Assembly (NCBI RefSeq): GCF_036174265.1
Contig: NZ_CP108055.1
Coordinates: 7,006,001 to 7,070,000 of the forward strand
DNA from: Streptomyces sp. NBC_00285
GTDB taxonomy: Bacteria; Actinomycetota; Actinomycetes; Streptomycetales; Streptomycetaceae
DNA: 64,000 nt
Direction of reading: 5' to 3'
Shown here: piece after piece, positions 17,877 through 27,296 of the stretch
Layout of the letters: each line of letters opens with the position of its first letter
Numbering within the stretch: position 1 is the stretch's first letter
Notes under the pieces: generated by a model
What the model saw: the letters and a program-made list of their open reading frames with translations, nothing else
The model's database searches: none
What the model was told of the DNA's origin: nothing
Translations under genes and position numbers: made by a program

Positions 17877-18906
17877 GCCGATCCTGGAAGTGAGTGGACT
17901 GGTCAAGCACTACCCGTTGACCCAGGGCATCCTGTTCAAGAAGCAGGTCGGTGCCGTCAAGGCTGTCGACGGTGTGGACTTCGCCCTCGGCAGGGGAGAG
18001 ACCCTCGGCATCGTCGGGGAGTCCGGCTGCGGCAAGTCGACCGTTGCCAAGATGCTCGTCAACCTGGAACGGCCGACGGCCGGATCGATCAAGTACAGGG
18101 GCGAGGACATCACCAAGCTGTCCGGCAAGGCGCTCAAGTCGGTCCGCCGCAACATCCAGATGGTGTTCCAGGACCCCTACACCTCCCTCAACCCCCGCAT
18201 GACGGTCGGCGACATCATCGGGGAGCCCTACGACATCCACCCCGAGGTGGCCCCCAGGGGTGAGCGCCGCAAGAAGGTCCAGGACCTGCTGGACGTCGTC
18301 GGGCTCAACCCCGAGTACATCAACCGCTATCCGCACCAGTTCTCCGGCGGCCAGCGCCAGCGCATCGGCATCGCCCGCGGCCTGGCCCTGCGCCCGGAGG
18401 TCATCGTCGCCGACGAACCGGTCTCCGCCCTCGACGTCTCCGTCCAGGCCCAGGTGATCAACCTCCTCGACCGTCTGCAGAGCGAGTTCGAGCTGTCGTA
18501 CCTGTTCATCGCGCACGACCTGTCGATCGTCCGGCACATCTCGGACCGGGTCGGGGTGATGTACCTCGGGCGGATCGTCGAGATCGGCAGGGACGCCGAG
18601 ATCTACGATCATCCGACGCACCCCTACACCCAGGCGCTGCTGTCCGCCGTGCCGGTGCCCGACCCCGAGGCCAGGGAGCACCGGGAGCGGATCATCCTCA
18701 CGGGAGACGTCCCGTCCCCGACGAACATTCCGTCCGGGTGCCGCTTCCGCACCCGCTGCTGGAAGGCCGAGGAGCGCTGTGAGCTGGAGGTCCCCCTGCT
18801 GGCGGTGCCGGCGGAGTTCCGGTCGTCGAGCGGGCCCGCCGCGCACGACTCGGCCTGTCACTTCGCGGAAGAGAAGCAGGTCGTCCGGGCCGAGGGGCCG
18901 GAGTAA
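17869..18906 (+). CDS. Peptide ABC transporter ATP-binding protein (DppF type)
   Basis: A 345-residue ATPase. Walker [10 protein letters not shown]-loop [12 protein letters not shown], signature FSGGQRQR, Walker [14 protein letters not shown]-loop IAHDLSI, C-terminal cysteines ([18 protein letters not shown]). The ATG at 17869 follows TGGAGGGAG inside the previous gene. It completes the second transporter: receptor, two permeases and two ATPases. The substrate is unknown but the family suggests peptides. Confidence 0.9.
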   Translation: MVEPILEVSGLVKHYPLTQGILFKKQVGAVKAVDGVDFALGRGETLGIVGESGCGKSTVAKMLVNLERPTAGSIKYRGEDITKLSGKALKSVRRNIQMVFQDPYTSLNPRMTVGDIIGEPYDIHPEVAPRGERRKKVQDLLDVVGLNPEYINRYPHQFSGGQRQRIGIARGLALRPEVIVADEPVSALDVSVQAQVINLLDRLQSEFELSYLFIAHDLSIVRHISDRVGVMYLGRIVEIGRDAEIYDHPTHPYTQALLSAVPVPDPEAREHRERIILTGDVPSPTNIPSGCRFRTRCWKAEERCELEVPLLAVPAEFRSSSGPAAHDSACHFAEEKQVVRAEGPE

Positions 18907-18985
18907 CACGGAGGCAACTTGGCCGACCCGTTTCCGATATACGGACGCGTCAGGCTGAGGAACGTACGGCCGTGCGGGTGCCGTA

Positions 18986-19021
18986 AACGGGCCGGAGCGC
19001 GCCATGTCGCTCCGGCCCGTT
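18986..19021. terminator. Bidirectional terminator between dppF-type gene and S9 peptidase
   Basis: Perfect 14-bp inverted repeat AACGGGCCGGAGCG (18986-18999) and CGCTCCGGCCCGTT (19008-19021), 8-base loop, located between two convergent stop codons. It can serve both strands. Confidence 0.9.
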
Positions 19022-19028
19022 GCCGTGC

Positions 19029-21149
19029 CTAGGCCATCCCCAACGACCGCTTCAGGAAGTCCAGCTGGAGCCGCAGCAGGTTCTCGGCGACCGTCTCCTG
19101 CGGGGTCATGTGGGTCACCCCGGACAGCGGCAGGACCTCGTGCGGGCGGCCGGCGGCCAGCAGGGCCGAGGACAGGCGCAGGGAGTGGGCGACGACCACG
19201 TTGTCGTCCGCCAGCCCGTGGATGATCATCATCGGGCGGTGCGGCTCGACCGCGTCGACCAGTCCCTCGTCGCCGACCAGCGAGTTACGGCGGTAGACCG
19301 CGGGCTGCTCCTGCGGGTGGCCGAGGTAGCGCTCCTGGTAGTGGGTGTCGTACAGGCGCAGGTCACTGACCGGGGCGCCCACCACGGCCGCGTGGAAGAC
19401 GTCGGGCCGGCGCAGCACCGCGAGCGCCGCCAGGTAGCCGCCGAAGGACCAGCCGCGGATCGCGACCCGGGAGAGGTCCAGCGGGAAGTCCTCGGCGAGC
19501 GCCTGGAGCGCGTCGGCCTGGTCCTGGAGGACCACCGCCGCGAGGTCGTCCCGGACCGCCTTCTCCCAGGCGGGGGAGCGTCCCGGGGTGCCCCGGCCGT
19601 CGGCCACGACCACCGCGAAACCCTGGTCGGCGAACCACTGCGAGGTCAGGTGCGCGTTGTGCGCGGCGACCACCCGCTGCCCGTGCGGACCCCCGTACGG
19701 GTCCAGCAAAACCGGAAGCCGGGTGTCACCGGCGTAGTCCTGCGGCAAAAGCACGGCGCACGGGATCTTCCGTGCGCCCCCCTCCGTGAGGGTCACGCGC
19801 GGGGTCAAACCGGGATGTTCCGCGTACGACGTGACGGTCGCCGTCTCCTTGCCGTCGCGCAGCACCCGCGCGCGGGTGCCCGGTCGGTCCAGGGTCGCCG
19901 ACACCAGCACGGTCACGCCCCCCGCGCGCACCGCCGAGTGCACGCCGGGCTCCTGGGACACGCGCTCCATTCCGAGCTCGTTCACCCGGTAGACGTGCAC
20001 CTCTCCGGTCTCCGGGGCCGCGGCCTCCGCTCCGGCCGACGCCGAGACCAGCACGTCGTCCCGGCCCACGTCCAGAACCGCGCGGACGTGCAACTGTGGT
20101 CCGGTCAGCGGGCGTTCGCCGACGGCGAGCACGCGGGCGCCGCCCTCGTCGACGATCCGCACGAGCTGGCCCGAGGGGCTCCAGCAGGGCACACCAGGGA
20201 AAAGATCCAGCCAAGTTGGATCTTCGTCCGCGTGCACCATCCGGGTCGCCCCGGTCTCCGGGTCGACCGCGAGAAACAGCTGGCTGCGCTGGTCGCGCGC
20301 CTGTACAAGCAGCAGCGGAGCACCCGCCGCTGACCAGTGCACACGAGCCAGATACGGATAGCGCCCGCGGTCCCAGAGGACCTCCGTGCGCGTCCCGTCC
20401 AGCGCGATCACGAACAGCCGTACGTCCGCGTTGGCGGTGCCCGCCGCCGGGTACGGGACGTGTTGTGGATCACGCTCCGGATGGGCCGGATCGGAGATCC
20501 ACCAGCGCTGCACGGGCGTGTCGTCCACCCGCGCGACCAGCAGCCGGTCCGACTCCGGCGACCACCAGAACCCCCGTGAACGGCCCATCTCCTCGGCCGC
20601 GACGAACTCCGCCAGGCCCCACGTGACCTGGTCGCCGTCCGCTTCGGCGAGGGCCCGGTCGTCCTCGCCGCCGGCGCCCACGACCCTCAGGGCACCCTGG
20701 GCGACGTAGGCGATGTGTCGTCCGTCGGGGGCCGGACGCGGGTCGATCACCGGCCCTCGGACGGGCAGTTCACGTGCCGTGCCGGATCGGAGCCCGGCTG
20801 CGAAAAGCCGCCCTGACAACGTGAAAGAGGCCAACTCGACGGCCGCGTCGGTGGCATGGCCGACGATGCCGGCGCCGCCCTCGCGACTGCGCTCGCGGCG
20901 GGCCCGCTCCTCGGGAGAGAGCCGCTCCGACGCACCGCCCAGCAGGGCGCGCGGGTCGGCCACCACGCGCTCCTGGCCGTCCGCCGTGTCGAGCACCCAC
21001 AGCGAACCGGCCTGGTCCGTGCCGGAGTTCGAGCGCAGGAACACGACCCGCGACCCGTCGGGCGCCACGGTGAACGCGCGTGGCGCGCCGAGCGTGAAGC
21101 GCTGGGTACGGGCGTGCCGTCGGGGAAAGGAGTCAGGCTCGGTCGTCAT
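19029..21149 (-). CDS. S9 family serine peptidase (prolyl oligopeptidase/DPP IV type)
   Basis: A 706-residue peptidase without signal peptide, so probably cytoplasmic. An N-terminal beta-propeller-like region (roughly 1-440, many WSPSG/VAPDGSRVVF blades) precedes the alpha/beta hydrolase domain. The nucleophile is Ser568 in GWSFGGYLAAL; the acid is in the HGLADDNVV segment and the base is His in SGVTHMTPQE. Such enzymes cleave short peptides, often after proline. The ATG at 21149 starts at the likely domain boundary; the frame is open to 21335 but that part is not coding-like. It converges on two peptide import systems, which fits a role in using imported peptides (inference). Confidence 0.88.
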   Translation of the reverse strand: MTTEPDSFPRRHARTQRFTLGAPRAFTVAPDGSRVVFLRSNSGTDQAGSLWVLDTADGQERVVADPRALLGGASERLSPEERARRERSREGGAGIVGHATDAAVELASFTLSGRLFAAGLRSGTARELPVRGPVIDPRPAPDGRHIAYVAQGALRVVGAGGEDDRALAEADGDQVTWGLAEFVAAEEMGRSRGFWWSPESDRLLVARVDDTPVQRWWISDPAHPERDPQHVPYPAAGTANADVRLFVIALDGTRTEVLWDRGRYPYLARVHWSAAGAPLLLVQARDQRSQLFLAVDPETGATRMVHADEDPTWLDLFPGVPCWSPSGQLVRIVDEGGARVLAVGERPLTGPQLHVRAVLDVGRDDVLVSASAGAEAAAPETGEVHVYRVNELGMERVSQEPGVHSAVRAGGVTVLVSATLDRPGTRARVLRDGKETATVTSYAEHPGLTPRVTLTEGGARKIPCAVLLPQDYAGDTRLPVLLDPYGGPHGQRVVAAHNAHLTSQWFADQGFAVVVADGRGTPGRSPAWEKAVRDDLAAVVLQDQADALQALAEDFPLDLSRVAIRGWSFGGYLAALAVLRRPDVFHAAVVGAPVSDLRLYDTHYQERYLGHPQEQPAVYRRNSLVGDEGLVDAVEPHRPMMIIHGLADDNVVVAHSLRLSSALLAAGRPHEVLPLSGVTHMTPQETVAENLLRLQLDFLKRSLGMA

Positions 21150-21328
21150 GCTCCGACCATATTGGCCATGCGCCCCCTTGTGCGGCCGTGCGCCGACGGA
21201 TGCGCAGGCCCGGATAGTTATGATCACTACCGCATAGTGGGTATGAACCTGCTGGCTGACGTATGGATTTATCTGCCCCCCTGGTCCGACCCCCCCCGCG
21301 TCCCTGGGATCTTTGGAGGTGAACCGCC

Positions 21329-21523
21329 GTGGCACTCTCGATTTCGGCGGTGGTGCTGCTGGCGATCGTCGTCTTCTTGTTGGTCAAGAAGTCGGGACTG
21401 AAGGGCGGGCATGCCGTCGTGTGCATCCTGCTCGGCTTCTATCTCGCCGCCTCTTCGATCGCACCGACGATCAGTGAGCTGACGACCAACATCGCGGGCA
21501 TGATCGGCAGTATCAAGTTCTGA
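21329..21523 (+). CDS. Small two-helix membrane protein, function unknown
   Basis: A 64-residue hydrophobic protein. Helix one is ALSISAVVLLAIVVFLLV, followed by a KKSGLKGG turn, helix two VVCILLGFYLAASSIA and a short polar tail. GTG start at 21329 with a strong GGAGGTG ribosome site. Upstream (21150-21328) there is a -10-like TATGAT at 21219 and a CACTA-N5-TAGTG inverted repeat (21225-21239). It precedes mshB by 67 bases on the same strand. The family is unnamed to my knowledge. Confidence 0.75.
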   Translation: MALSISAVVLLAIVVFLLVKKSGLKGGHAVVCILLGFYLAASSIAPTISELTTNIAGMIGSIKF

Positions 21524-21590
21524 CCCCGCCCCGGCGGCTCCGGCGACCCGGCTGCGCGGGACTGTCGGTGGCTCCTCGTAGGCTGGAGCC

Positions 21591-22448
21591 ATGACGGAAC
21601 AGCCCGACCGGCGTCTTCTCCTGGTGCACGCGCACCCGGACGACGAGTCGATCAACAACGGCGCGACCATGGCCAGGTACGCGGCCGAGGGCGCCCGGGT
21701 GACCCTGGTCACCTGCACCCTCGGCGAACTCGGCGAGGTCATCCCGCCCGGGCTGCGGCATCTGACCGGCGCCGCCCTGGGCGAGCACCGGCGGGGCGAG
21801 CTCACCGCGGCCCTGCGCGAACTCGGCGTCGAGGACTTCCGGCTGCTCGGCGGCGTGGGCCGCTACCAGGACTCCGGAATGATGGGCCTCCCGGAGAACG
21901 ACGACCCGGCCTGCTTCTGGCAAGCCGACGTCGACCAGGCCGCCGCGCTCCTCACCGAGGTGATCCTGGAAGTCCGCCCCCAGGTCCTCGTCACCTACGA
22001 CGACAACGGCGGCTACGGCCACCCCGACCACATCCAGGCCCACCGCGTCGCCACGCGCGCGGTCGATCTCGCCGCCGAAGCGGGCCTGCGGATCGAGAAG
22101 GTCTACTGGAACCGCGTACCGCGCACGGTCGGCGAGCAGGCCTTCAGCCGGCTCCGCACCGACCTGCCCGGCCTCCCCTTCACCAAGGCCGGCGTCCTCG
22201 ACGACGTACCGGGTGTGGTGGACGACGAGCGGATCACCACGGAGATCGACGGCACGGCGTATGCCGCCGCCAAGAGCGCCGCGATGACCGCGCACGCGAC
22301 CCAGATCGATGTGTCGGGGGCGTACTTCGCGCTCTCCAACGAACTCGCGCAACCCCTCTTCACCACCGAGTACTACGAATTGGCACGAGGGGAACGCGGG
22401 AGCATGAGAGAGACCGACCTGTTCGCCGGGATCGAGGACGCGTCATGA
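21591..22448 (+). CDS. mshB: Mycothiol biosynthesis deacetylase MshB
   Basis: A 285-residue zinc-dependent deacetylase that removes acetate from GlcNAc-inositol in mycothiol synthesis, in the cytoplasm. The LmbE-type motif AHPDDES (His15, Asp17, Asp18) near the N-terminus and [10 protein letters not shown] further on supply metal ligands and the catalytic acid/base. The segment [13 protein letters not shown] is characteristic of MshB, unlike the conjugate amidase Mca. Its last four bases overlap the start of the next gene (ATGA). No GGAAT-N18-GTT SigR-type promoter was evident directly upstream. Confidence 0.92.
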   Translation: MTEQPDRRLLLVHAHPDDESINNGATMARYAAEGARVTLVTCTLGELGEVIPPGLRHLTGAALGEHRRGELTAALRELGVEDFRLLGGVGRYQDSGMMGLPENDDPACFWQADVDQAAALLTEVILEVRPQVLVTYDDNGGYGHPDHIQAHRVATRAVDLAAEAGLRIEKVYWNRVPRTVGEQAFSRLRTDLPGLPFTKAGVLDDVPGVVDDERITTEIDGTAYAAAKSAAMTAHATQIDVSGAYFALSNELAQPLFTTEYYELARGERGSMRETDLFAGIEDAS

Positions 22449-22855
22449 GCGACCGTACGTCGACGCTGGCCCAGCCCCTGCAGCGCCCGTCCGCCGGAAG
22501 AGCCGCCGCCTACCTCGGCCTCTTCGTGCTCGGCGCGGTCGTGGGGCTCGCCGGATCGCTGATGCAGGGCAGTTGGTTCCCGGGCGGACTGCTGCTCGCG
22601 CTGCTGGGCGAGGCCGGACTGCTGCTCGGCGGAGCACGCGCCGCCGACAGCCGGGCCGGGGCCGTCGCACCGGCCGCCGGCTGGATGGTCGCCGTCATCT
22701 TCCTCACCGCCAGCCGTCCGGAAGGCGACTTCGTCTTCGCCGCAGGAAGTGGCTCTTATCTCTTCCTGCTCGGCGGCATGGCTGTGGCTGTGATCTGCGC
22801 CACCCTTGGACAGGGGCGGCAACCGAACGGCGGCGCCGTCCGACTTGGCAAGTGA
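22445..22855 (+). CDS. Small integral membrane protein (DUF6113-like)
   Basis: A 136-residue protein with about four membrane helices ([70 protein letters not shown]). It is translationally coupled to mshB through an ATGA overlap, suggesting co-expression. I believe this is the family labelled DUF6113 in Streptomyces, from memory. No catalytic motif is visible. Confidence 0.75.
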   Translation: MSDRTSTLAQPLQRPSAGRAAAYLGLFVLGAVVGLAGSLMQGSWFPGGLLLALLGEAGLLLGGARAADSRAGAVAPAAGWMVAVIFLTASRPEGDFVFAAGSGSYLFLLGGMAVAVICATLGQGRQPNGGAVRLGK

Positions 22856-23050
22856 CGTACCACTTCTCCATATCGCGGGCGTGCGAGTCCCGTGTGGGTT
22901 TCCATGGCGGTCGTGGGATACGGGCCAGAAGTGGCCAGTATGGTGGTGCGCGCCGCCGAGCATCCTCCAGCCCCGAACCACCGGGGCCGGGGGACCCCCA
23001 CTCGCAGTGAAGGTCGAAACGGGCGGTGGAGCCAACCGGGAGAACCTGCC

Positions 23051-25537
23051 TTGAGTCGTGAAACTGACAGTCCGTCCTCCGGGCCCAACGGGCGCGGCGG
23101 AGCCGCCTACCCCTCGGGTACGCCGCCCTACGGGACGCCCATGGCTTCCGACGGCGGTCCGGACGCGGGCCGTTCGGCCGCGCAGCCGGAGGAGCGCAAG
23201 ACCGAGACCACGCTGACGACCCGGATTCGGATCAACATCCCCGGATCGCGGCCCATTCCGCCGGTCGTCGTGCGCCAGCCCGTCGGCGAGACGCCGAACT
23301 CCGGAGACAGCGCCCCGGTCGCAGAGGTGGCGGAGAGCCCCTCCTCGACCACGGGTACCGTCGCGCTGCCCCCCGAACCGGGCGGGCCCGGCGCCGACGA
23401 GAAGACGAGCGACTGGTTCGCGCCCCGCAAGTCCGGCCCCGCCAAGGGCGGTCCGGGCACGGACGCCACCAACGGGGCGGGACTGCCGGTCGGTTCGGGC
23501 ACGGGTGCGCCGGGTGGCGCGGGTGCAGGTGCGTCCGGTCCCCGTCACGGCGCGCGGCCCGGCAACGGCCGGCCCGGTGGTGTGGTCGGTTCGATGAGCG
23601 TGCCGGGCGGCTCTCGCGCCGGCGGTACGAACGGCGCAGGCATCACGGGTGCCACCGGCGGCCCCGTGGCCCCCGGCCATGGCGGCGGCACGGGCTCCTT
23701 CGACGTCACGGAAGCCCTGAACGCAGGCCCGCGCGCTGCGGAACCCCGCCGCGACGACCTCCCGTACTTCGCCGAGGACGGCAACGCCCCCGGCGGCCCG
23801 CCCGGCGGGAACGGCCAGGGCGGCTTCGGCGGCCTGAACGGGCAGGGAGGCTTCGGCGCGCAGGGCGGCCCCGGGGCCCCCGGCGGGCAGAACGGCCAGA
23901 TCGACTACGGCGGCGGCTTCGGCGGAGCCCAGGGCCCCGCGGGCCCGACCGGCGGCCCGGTCACGGGTACCGGCCCGGTGGCCCTGCCCCCGGGAGCGGA
24001 CCCCTTCACCAGGGCCGAGTCCTTCGGCGGCGAGTCCTTCAACGGTTCCGACGGCTTCGGCACCCAAGGCGGCCAGGGCACTCAAGGCGGCCAGGGCGGT
24101 CAGGGCGGTCAGGGCACCCACGCCGGCCGAGGCGGTGCCAGCGGCCCGGCCGGCCCCCGTGGCAACCGCGGCCAGGGTGGCCTCGGCGTTACCGGCGCCC
24201 CGGGCGCCTTCGGCGGCGCAGGAGGCCCCGGTGCCCCCGGCATCTCCGGCGGCCAGGCCGCTCCGGGGGGCCCCGGCACCCTCGGTCGCCCCGGAGGCCC
24301 TGGTGGCCCCGGCGCACCCACGCCCGGCGGTGTCCCCGGCGCCGGCCTCGGCCCCGGCGGCGGTCTGAGCGACGACACCGCGATCCTCACCCCGCAGAAG
24401 CCGGCCCCCGGACCGGGCGTCCCCGGCTACGGCGCCCAGGACAACGTCTCCGGGCACACCGTCACCAGCGGCATCCCGGTCGTGCCCCCCGGCGCACAGG
24501 GACAGGTCACCGACGGCCCGCACACGGCCCCGAAGCTGCCCGACACCGCGTCGCAGGACGCGCCGGCCGCCTCGTCGAAGAAGAAAAAGAAGAAGAAGGG
24601 CCGCAGCAAGCTGGCGCTGGTCGGCGGCACCGTGGTCCTCCTCGGTGTCTGTGCCTACGGCGCGGGCCTGTTGATGAACCGGTCCGACGTGCCCAAGGGC
24701 ACCACCGTGCTCGGCGTCGACATCGGCGGCGGCACCCGGGACGACGCCGTCAAGAAGCTCGACGACGCCTTCGGCGACCGGGTCAGCGAGGCGCTGAAGC
24801 TGTCGGTCGGCGGCGACACCGTCTCGCTCAAGCCGGACCAGGCGGGACTCCAGCTCGACGACCAGGCCACGGTCGCCGCGGCCGCCAAGAGCGACTACAA
24901 CCCGGTCTCGGTCATCGGCTCCCTCTTCGGCAACCACCGGATCGTCGACCCCGTCATGCCCGTCGACGAGGAGAAGCTCCAGGCGGCCCTCAAGGACGTC
25001 TCCGGCGGCTCCGGCTCGGCCACCGACGGCACGATCAAGTTCCAGAACGGCAAGGCCGTCGCCGTGTACGGCAAGGTGGGCAAGGGCATCGACGTCCCCG
25101 GGTCGACCACCGCGGTCGAGGAGGCGTACCGCACCCAGGTGGAGACCGGCACCGCCGGCGCGGTGACGCTGCCCACGACCACCAGGCAGCCGACTATCTC
25201 GAACGCCGAGGTCGACCGGATGATGACGGAGTTCGCGAAGCCCGCGATGTCCGAGCGCGTCACCATTCAGACCGATGCCGCGCACAGCATCCAGTTCGGC
25301 TCGCTCTCCCTGCCGAAGATCCTCGGATTCAAGGCGGTCGACGGCAAGCTCGTGGAGACGTACGACCTCGAAGCGCTCAAGGCGGCATACGGCGCCACCT
25401 TCGACGGCGTGAAGATCAACGGCGCGAGCGGGAAGCGTGACGTCCTGCCGCAGGACGTGGCCTCCGCACTGGGCAAGGCGCTGCGCGGCAAGACGGCGGC
25501 CCAGCGGATCGGCGTCATCGACGTCAACCCGAGCTGA
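23051..25537 (+). CDS. Type II membrane protein: long Gly/Pro-rich region plus peptidoglycan-binding-like domain
   Basis: About 828 residues from a TTG at 23051 preceded by GGGAGAA. Residues 1 to about 500 are low-complexity Gly/Pro/Gln/Ala sequence with collagen-like G-x-y runs such as GPAGPRGNRGQGGLG. A lysine cluster precedes a single membrane helix at about 521-541 (LALVGGTVVLLGVCAYGAGLL). The C-terminal 280 residues resemble the repeat domain found in VanW/YoaR-type proteins (PG_binding_4), e.g. VPKGTTVLGVDIGGGTRDDAVKKLD. Topology predicts the disordered region in the cytosol and the globular domain outside. The frame is open to 22892 without a better start. Confidence 0.8.
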   Translation: MSRETDSPSSGPNGRGGAAYPSGTPPYGTPMASDGGPDAGRSAAQPEERKTETTLTTRIRINIPGSRPIPPVVVRQPVGETPNSGDSAPVAEVAESPSSTTGTVALPPEPGGPGADEKTSDWFAPRKSGPAKGGPGTDATNGAGLPVGSGTGAPGGAGAGASGPRHGARPGNGRPGGVVGSMSVPGGSRAGGTNGAGITGATGGPVAPGHGGGTGSFDVTEALNAGPRAAEPRRDDLPYFAEDGNAPGGPPGGNGQGGFGGLNGQGGFGAQGGPGAPGGQNGQIDYGGGFGGAQGPAGPTGGPVTGTGPVALPPGADPFTRAESFGGESFNGSDGFGTQGGQGTQGGQGGQGGQGTHAGRGGASGPAGPRGNRGQGGLGVTGAPGAFGGAGGPGAPGISGGQAAPGGPGTLGRPGGPGGPGAPTPGGVPGAGLGPGGGLSDDTAILTPQKPAPGPGVPGYGAQDNVSGHTVTSGIPVVPPGAQGQVTDGPHTAPKLPDTASQDAPAASSKKKKKKKGRSKLALVGGTVVLLGVCAYGAGLLMNRSDVPKGTTVLGVDIGGGTRDDAVKKLDDAFGDRVSEALKLSVGGDTVSLKPDQAGLQLDDQATVAAAAKSDYNPVSVIGSLFGNHRIVDPVMPVDEEKLQAALKDVSGGSGSATDGTIKFQNGKAVAVYGKVGKGIDVPGSTTAVEEAYRTQVETGTAGAVTLPTTTRQPTISNAEVDRMMTEFAKPAMSERVTIQTDAAHSIQFGSLSLPKILGFKAVDGKLVETYDLEALKAAYGATFDGVKINGASGKRDVLPQDVASALGKALRGKTAAQRIGVIDVNPS

Positions 25538-25557
25538 CCGACCCGCGTAAACCGGCA

Positions 25558-25600
25558 CCGGAGTGCCGCCCGACATGACATCTGTCATGCGGCACTCCGG
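25558..25600 (+). terminator. Terminator with nested dyad before the ABC/two-component operon
   Basis: A 12-bp stem CCGGAGTGCCGC (25558-25569) and GCGGCACTCCGG (25589-25600) lies 20 bases after the preceding stop. Its 19-base loop contains a second dyad at 25575-25588. Confidence 0.75.
25575..25588. promoter_or_regulatory. Candidate operator ATGACA-TC-TGTCAT
   Basis: A 6-bp inverted repeat separated by two bases, 60 bases before the first gene of an exporter operon that encodes its own NarL-type response regulator. Symmetry and position fit a binding site for that regulator, although the element also lies within a terminator loop. Confidence 0.45.
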
Positions 25601-25647
25601 ACGGCCGACACTGCTCGCGGACGCCCCCGCGAAGCCATCATGGCCGT

Positions 25648-26559
25648 ATGACAACGACAGCCGCGGTGGTCGCGTTCGACCAGGTGAGCAAGGCATACGG
25701 CGAGGTACGGGCCGTGGACGGACTGTCCCTGACCCTGCGTCCGGGGGAGACCGTGGCGCTGCTGGGCCCCAACGGCGCCGGCAAGTCGACCACTCTCGAC
25801 CTGCTGCTCGGTCTCAAGCAGCCCGACAGCGGCACGGTCCGCCTCTTCGGCACCACCCCGCGTGAGGCGATCGTCGCCGGGCGTGTGGGCGCGATGCTCC
25901 AGAGCGGCGGCCTGATGGACGAGGTCACCGTCACCGAGCTGGTGAAGCTCGCCTGCGCCCTGCACCCGAAGCCGTACCCGGTGAGCGAGGTCCTCGCCCG
26001 GGCCGGTGTCGGGCAGATCGCCGACCGCAAGGTCAACAAGCTCTCCGGCGGCCAGGCCCAGCGCGTCCGCTTCGCCCTCGCCACGGCCGGCGACAGCGAC
26101 CTGATCGTCCTGGACGAGCCGACGACCGGCATGGACGTCACCACCCGCCAGGCCTTCTGGGCGACCATGCGCGAACAGGCCGACCAGGGCCGTACGGTCC
26201 TCTTCGCCACCCACTACCTCGAAGAGGCCGACGCCATCGCCGACCGGGTGCTGGTGCTGCACCGGGGCCGGCTCCTTGCCGACGGCACCGCCGCCGAGAT
26301 CAAGGCCAAGGCGGGTGCCCGGCGGATCGCCTTCGACCTGGAGGGCACGATCGACGAGGCGCCCCTGCGCGCGCTGCCGTTCCTCAACTCCGTCGACATC
26401 AGCGGCCAGACCGTCCGCATCCAGTCCACCGACGCCGACGCGACCGTCCACGCCCTCTACGGCCTCGGCGTCTACCCCCGCAACCTCGAAGTCGCCGGGC
26501 TCGGCCTGGAGCAGGCCTTCGTCGCCATCACCGAGGCCGAGGAGGCCAAGCAGTCATGA
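25648..26559 (+). CDS. ABC-2 type exporter ATP-binding protein
   Basis: A 303-residue ATPase of the drug-exporter (DrrA-like) class. Walker A GPNGAGKS, Q-loop MLQSGG, signature LSGGQAQR, Walker B LIVLDEPTTGMD and H-loop ATHYLEEAD, then a C-terminal regulatory part of about 90 residues. First gene of a four-gene operon joined by 4-base overlaps with the permease, sensor kinase and response regulator. Such modules usually export lipids or antimicrobial compounds and respond to membrane stress; the substrate is unknown. Confidence 0.9.
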   Translation: MTTTAAVVAFDQVSKAYGEVRAVDGLSLTLRPGETVALLGPNGAGKSTTLDLLLGLKQPDSGTVRLFGTTPREAIVAGRVGAMLQSGGLMDEVTVTELVKLACALHPKPYPVSEVLARAGVGQIADRKVNKLSGGQAQRVRFALATAGDSDLIVLDEPTTGMDVTTRQAFWATMREQADQGRTVLFATHYLEEADAIADRVLVLHRGRLLADGTAAEIKAKAGARRIAFDLEGTIDEAPLRALPFLNSVDISGQTVRIQSTDADATVHALYGLGVYPRNLEVAGLGLEQAFVAITEAEEAKQS

Positions 26560-27296
26560 ACAGCCTGATCAAGCTGGAGCTCGCCCGCGCCCTGCGCAAC
26601 CGCAAGTTCCTGTTCTTCTCGGTGATGTACCCGTCGCTGCTGTTCCTGATCATCGCGGGCGGCTCCGGGTCCACCGACAAGGTCGACGGCACCGGCCTGA
26701 CCGTCGCGACCTACATGATGGTCTCGATGGCCTCCTTCGGCGCCCTGACCGCCGTCCTGATGGGCAACAGCGAGCGCATCGCGAAGGAGCGGGAGGGCGG
26801 CTGGGTACGGCAGTTGAGGCTGACCACGCTCCCGGGCCGCGGCTATGTCCTCGCCAAGACGGCGAGCGCCGCCGTGGTGAGCCTGCCCTCGATCGTGGTC
26901 GTGTTCGTCGTCGCCGCGGCCGTGAAGGACGTACGCCTGGACGCCTGGCAGTGGCTCGCCCTCACCGGCGCGATCTGGGCCGGGAGCCTGGTCTTCGCCG
27001 CGCTCGGCGTGGCCATCGGCTACCTCGCGACCGGGGACGCGGTCCGCCCGATCACGATGATCACCTACTTCGGCCTGTCGATACTGGGCGGCCTGTGGAT
27101 GCCGACGACGACCTTCCCGCAGTGGCTGCAGGACATCGCCAAGTGGCTGCCCACGCACGCGTACGCTGCCCTCGGGCGCGCCATCGAGCAGAGCCGTGCC
27201 CCGCACGCACAGGACATCGCCATCCTGGCCGTCTACTTCGTCCTGTTCGCGGGCGGCGCGGCCTGGCTGTACCGGAAGGACACGTTGAAGGCGTGA
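26556..27296 (+). CDS. ABC-2 type exporter permease
   Basis: A 246-residue membrane protein with about six helices (FLFFSVMYPSLLFLIIAG, TYMMVSMASFGALTAVLM, VVSLPSIVVVFVVAAAV, LTGAIWAGSLVFAALGVAIGYLA, ITYFGLSILGGLWMP, ILAVYFVLFAGGAAWLY). It shares an ATGA overlap with the ATPase gene. The conserved GGLWMPTTTFPQWLQDIAKWLPTHAY stretch is typical of ABC2_membrane exporters. Confidence 0.9.
   Translation: MNSLIKLELARALRNRKFLFFSVMYPSLLFLIIAGGSGSTDKVDGTGLTVATYMMVSMASFGALTAVLMGNSERIAKEREGGWVRQLRLTTLPGRGYVLAKTASAAVVSLPSIVVVFVVAAAVKDVRLDAWQWLALTGAIWAGSLVFAALGVAIGYLATGDAVRPITMITYFGLSILGGLWMPTTTFPQWLQDIAKWLPTHAYAALGRAIEQSRAPHAQDIAILAVYFVLFAGGAAWLYRKDTLKA

Noticed and set aside
23500..24400. Gly-rich repeats as a PE_PGRS or CRISPR-like array
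   Set aside because: The repeats are codon-level Gly/Pro/Ala triplets of varying length within one open frame, with no fixed spacer or direct-repeat structure.
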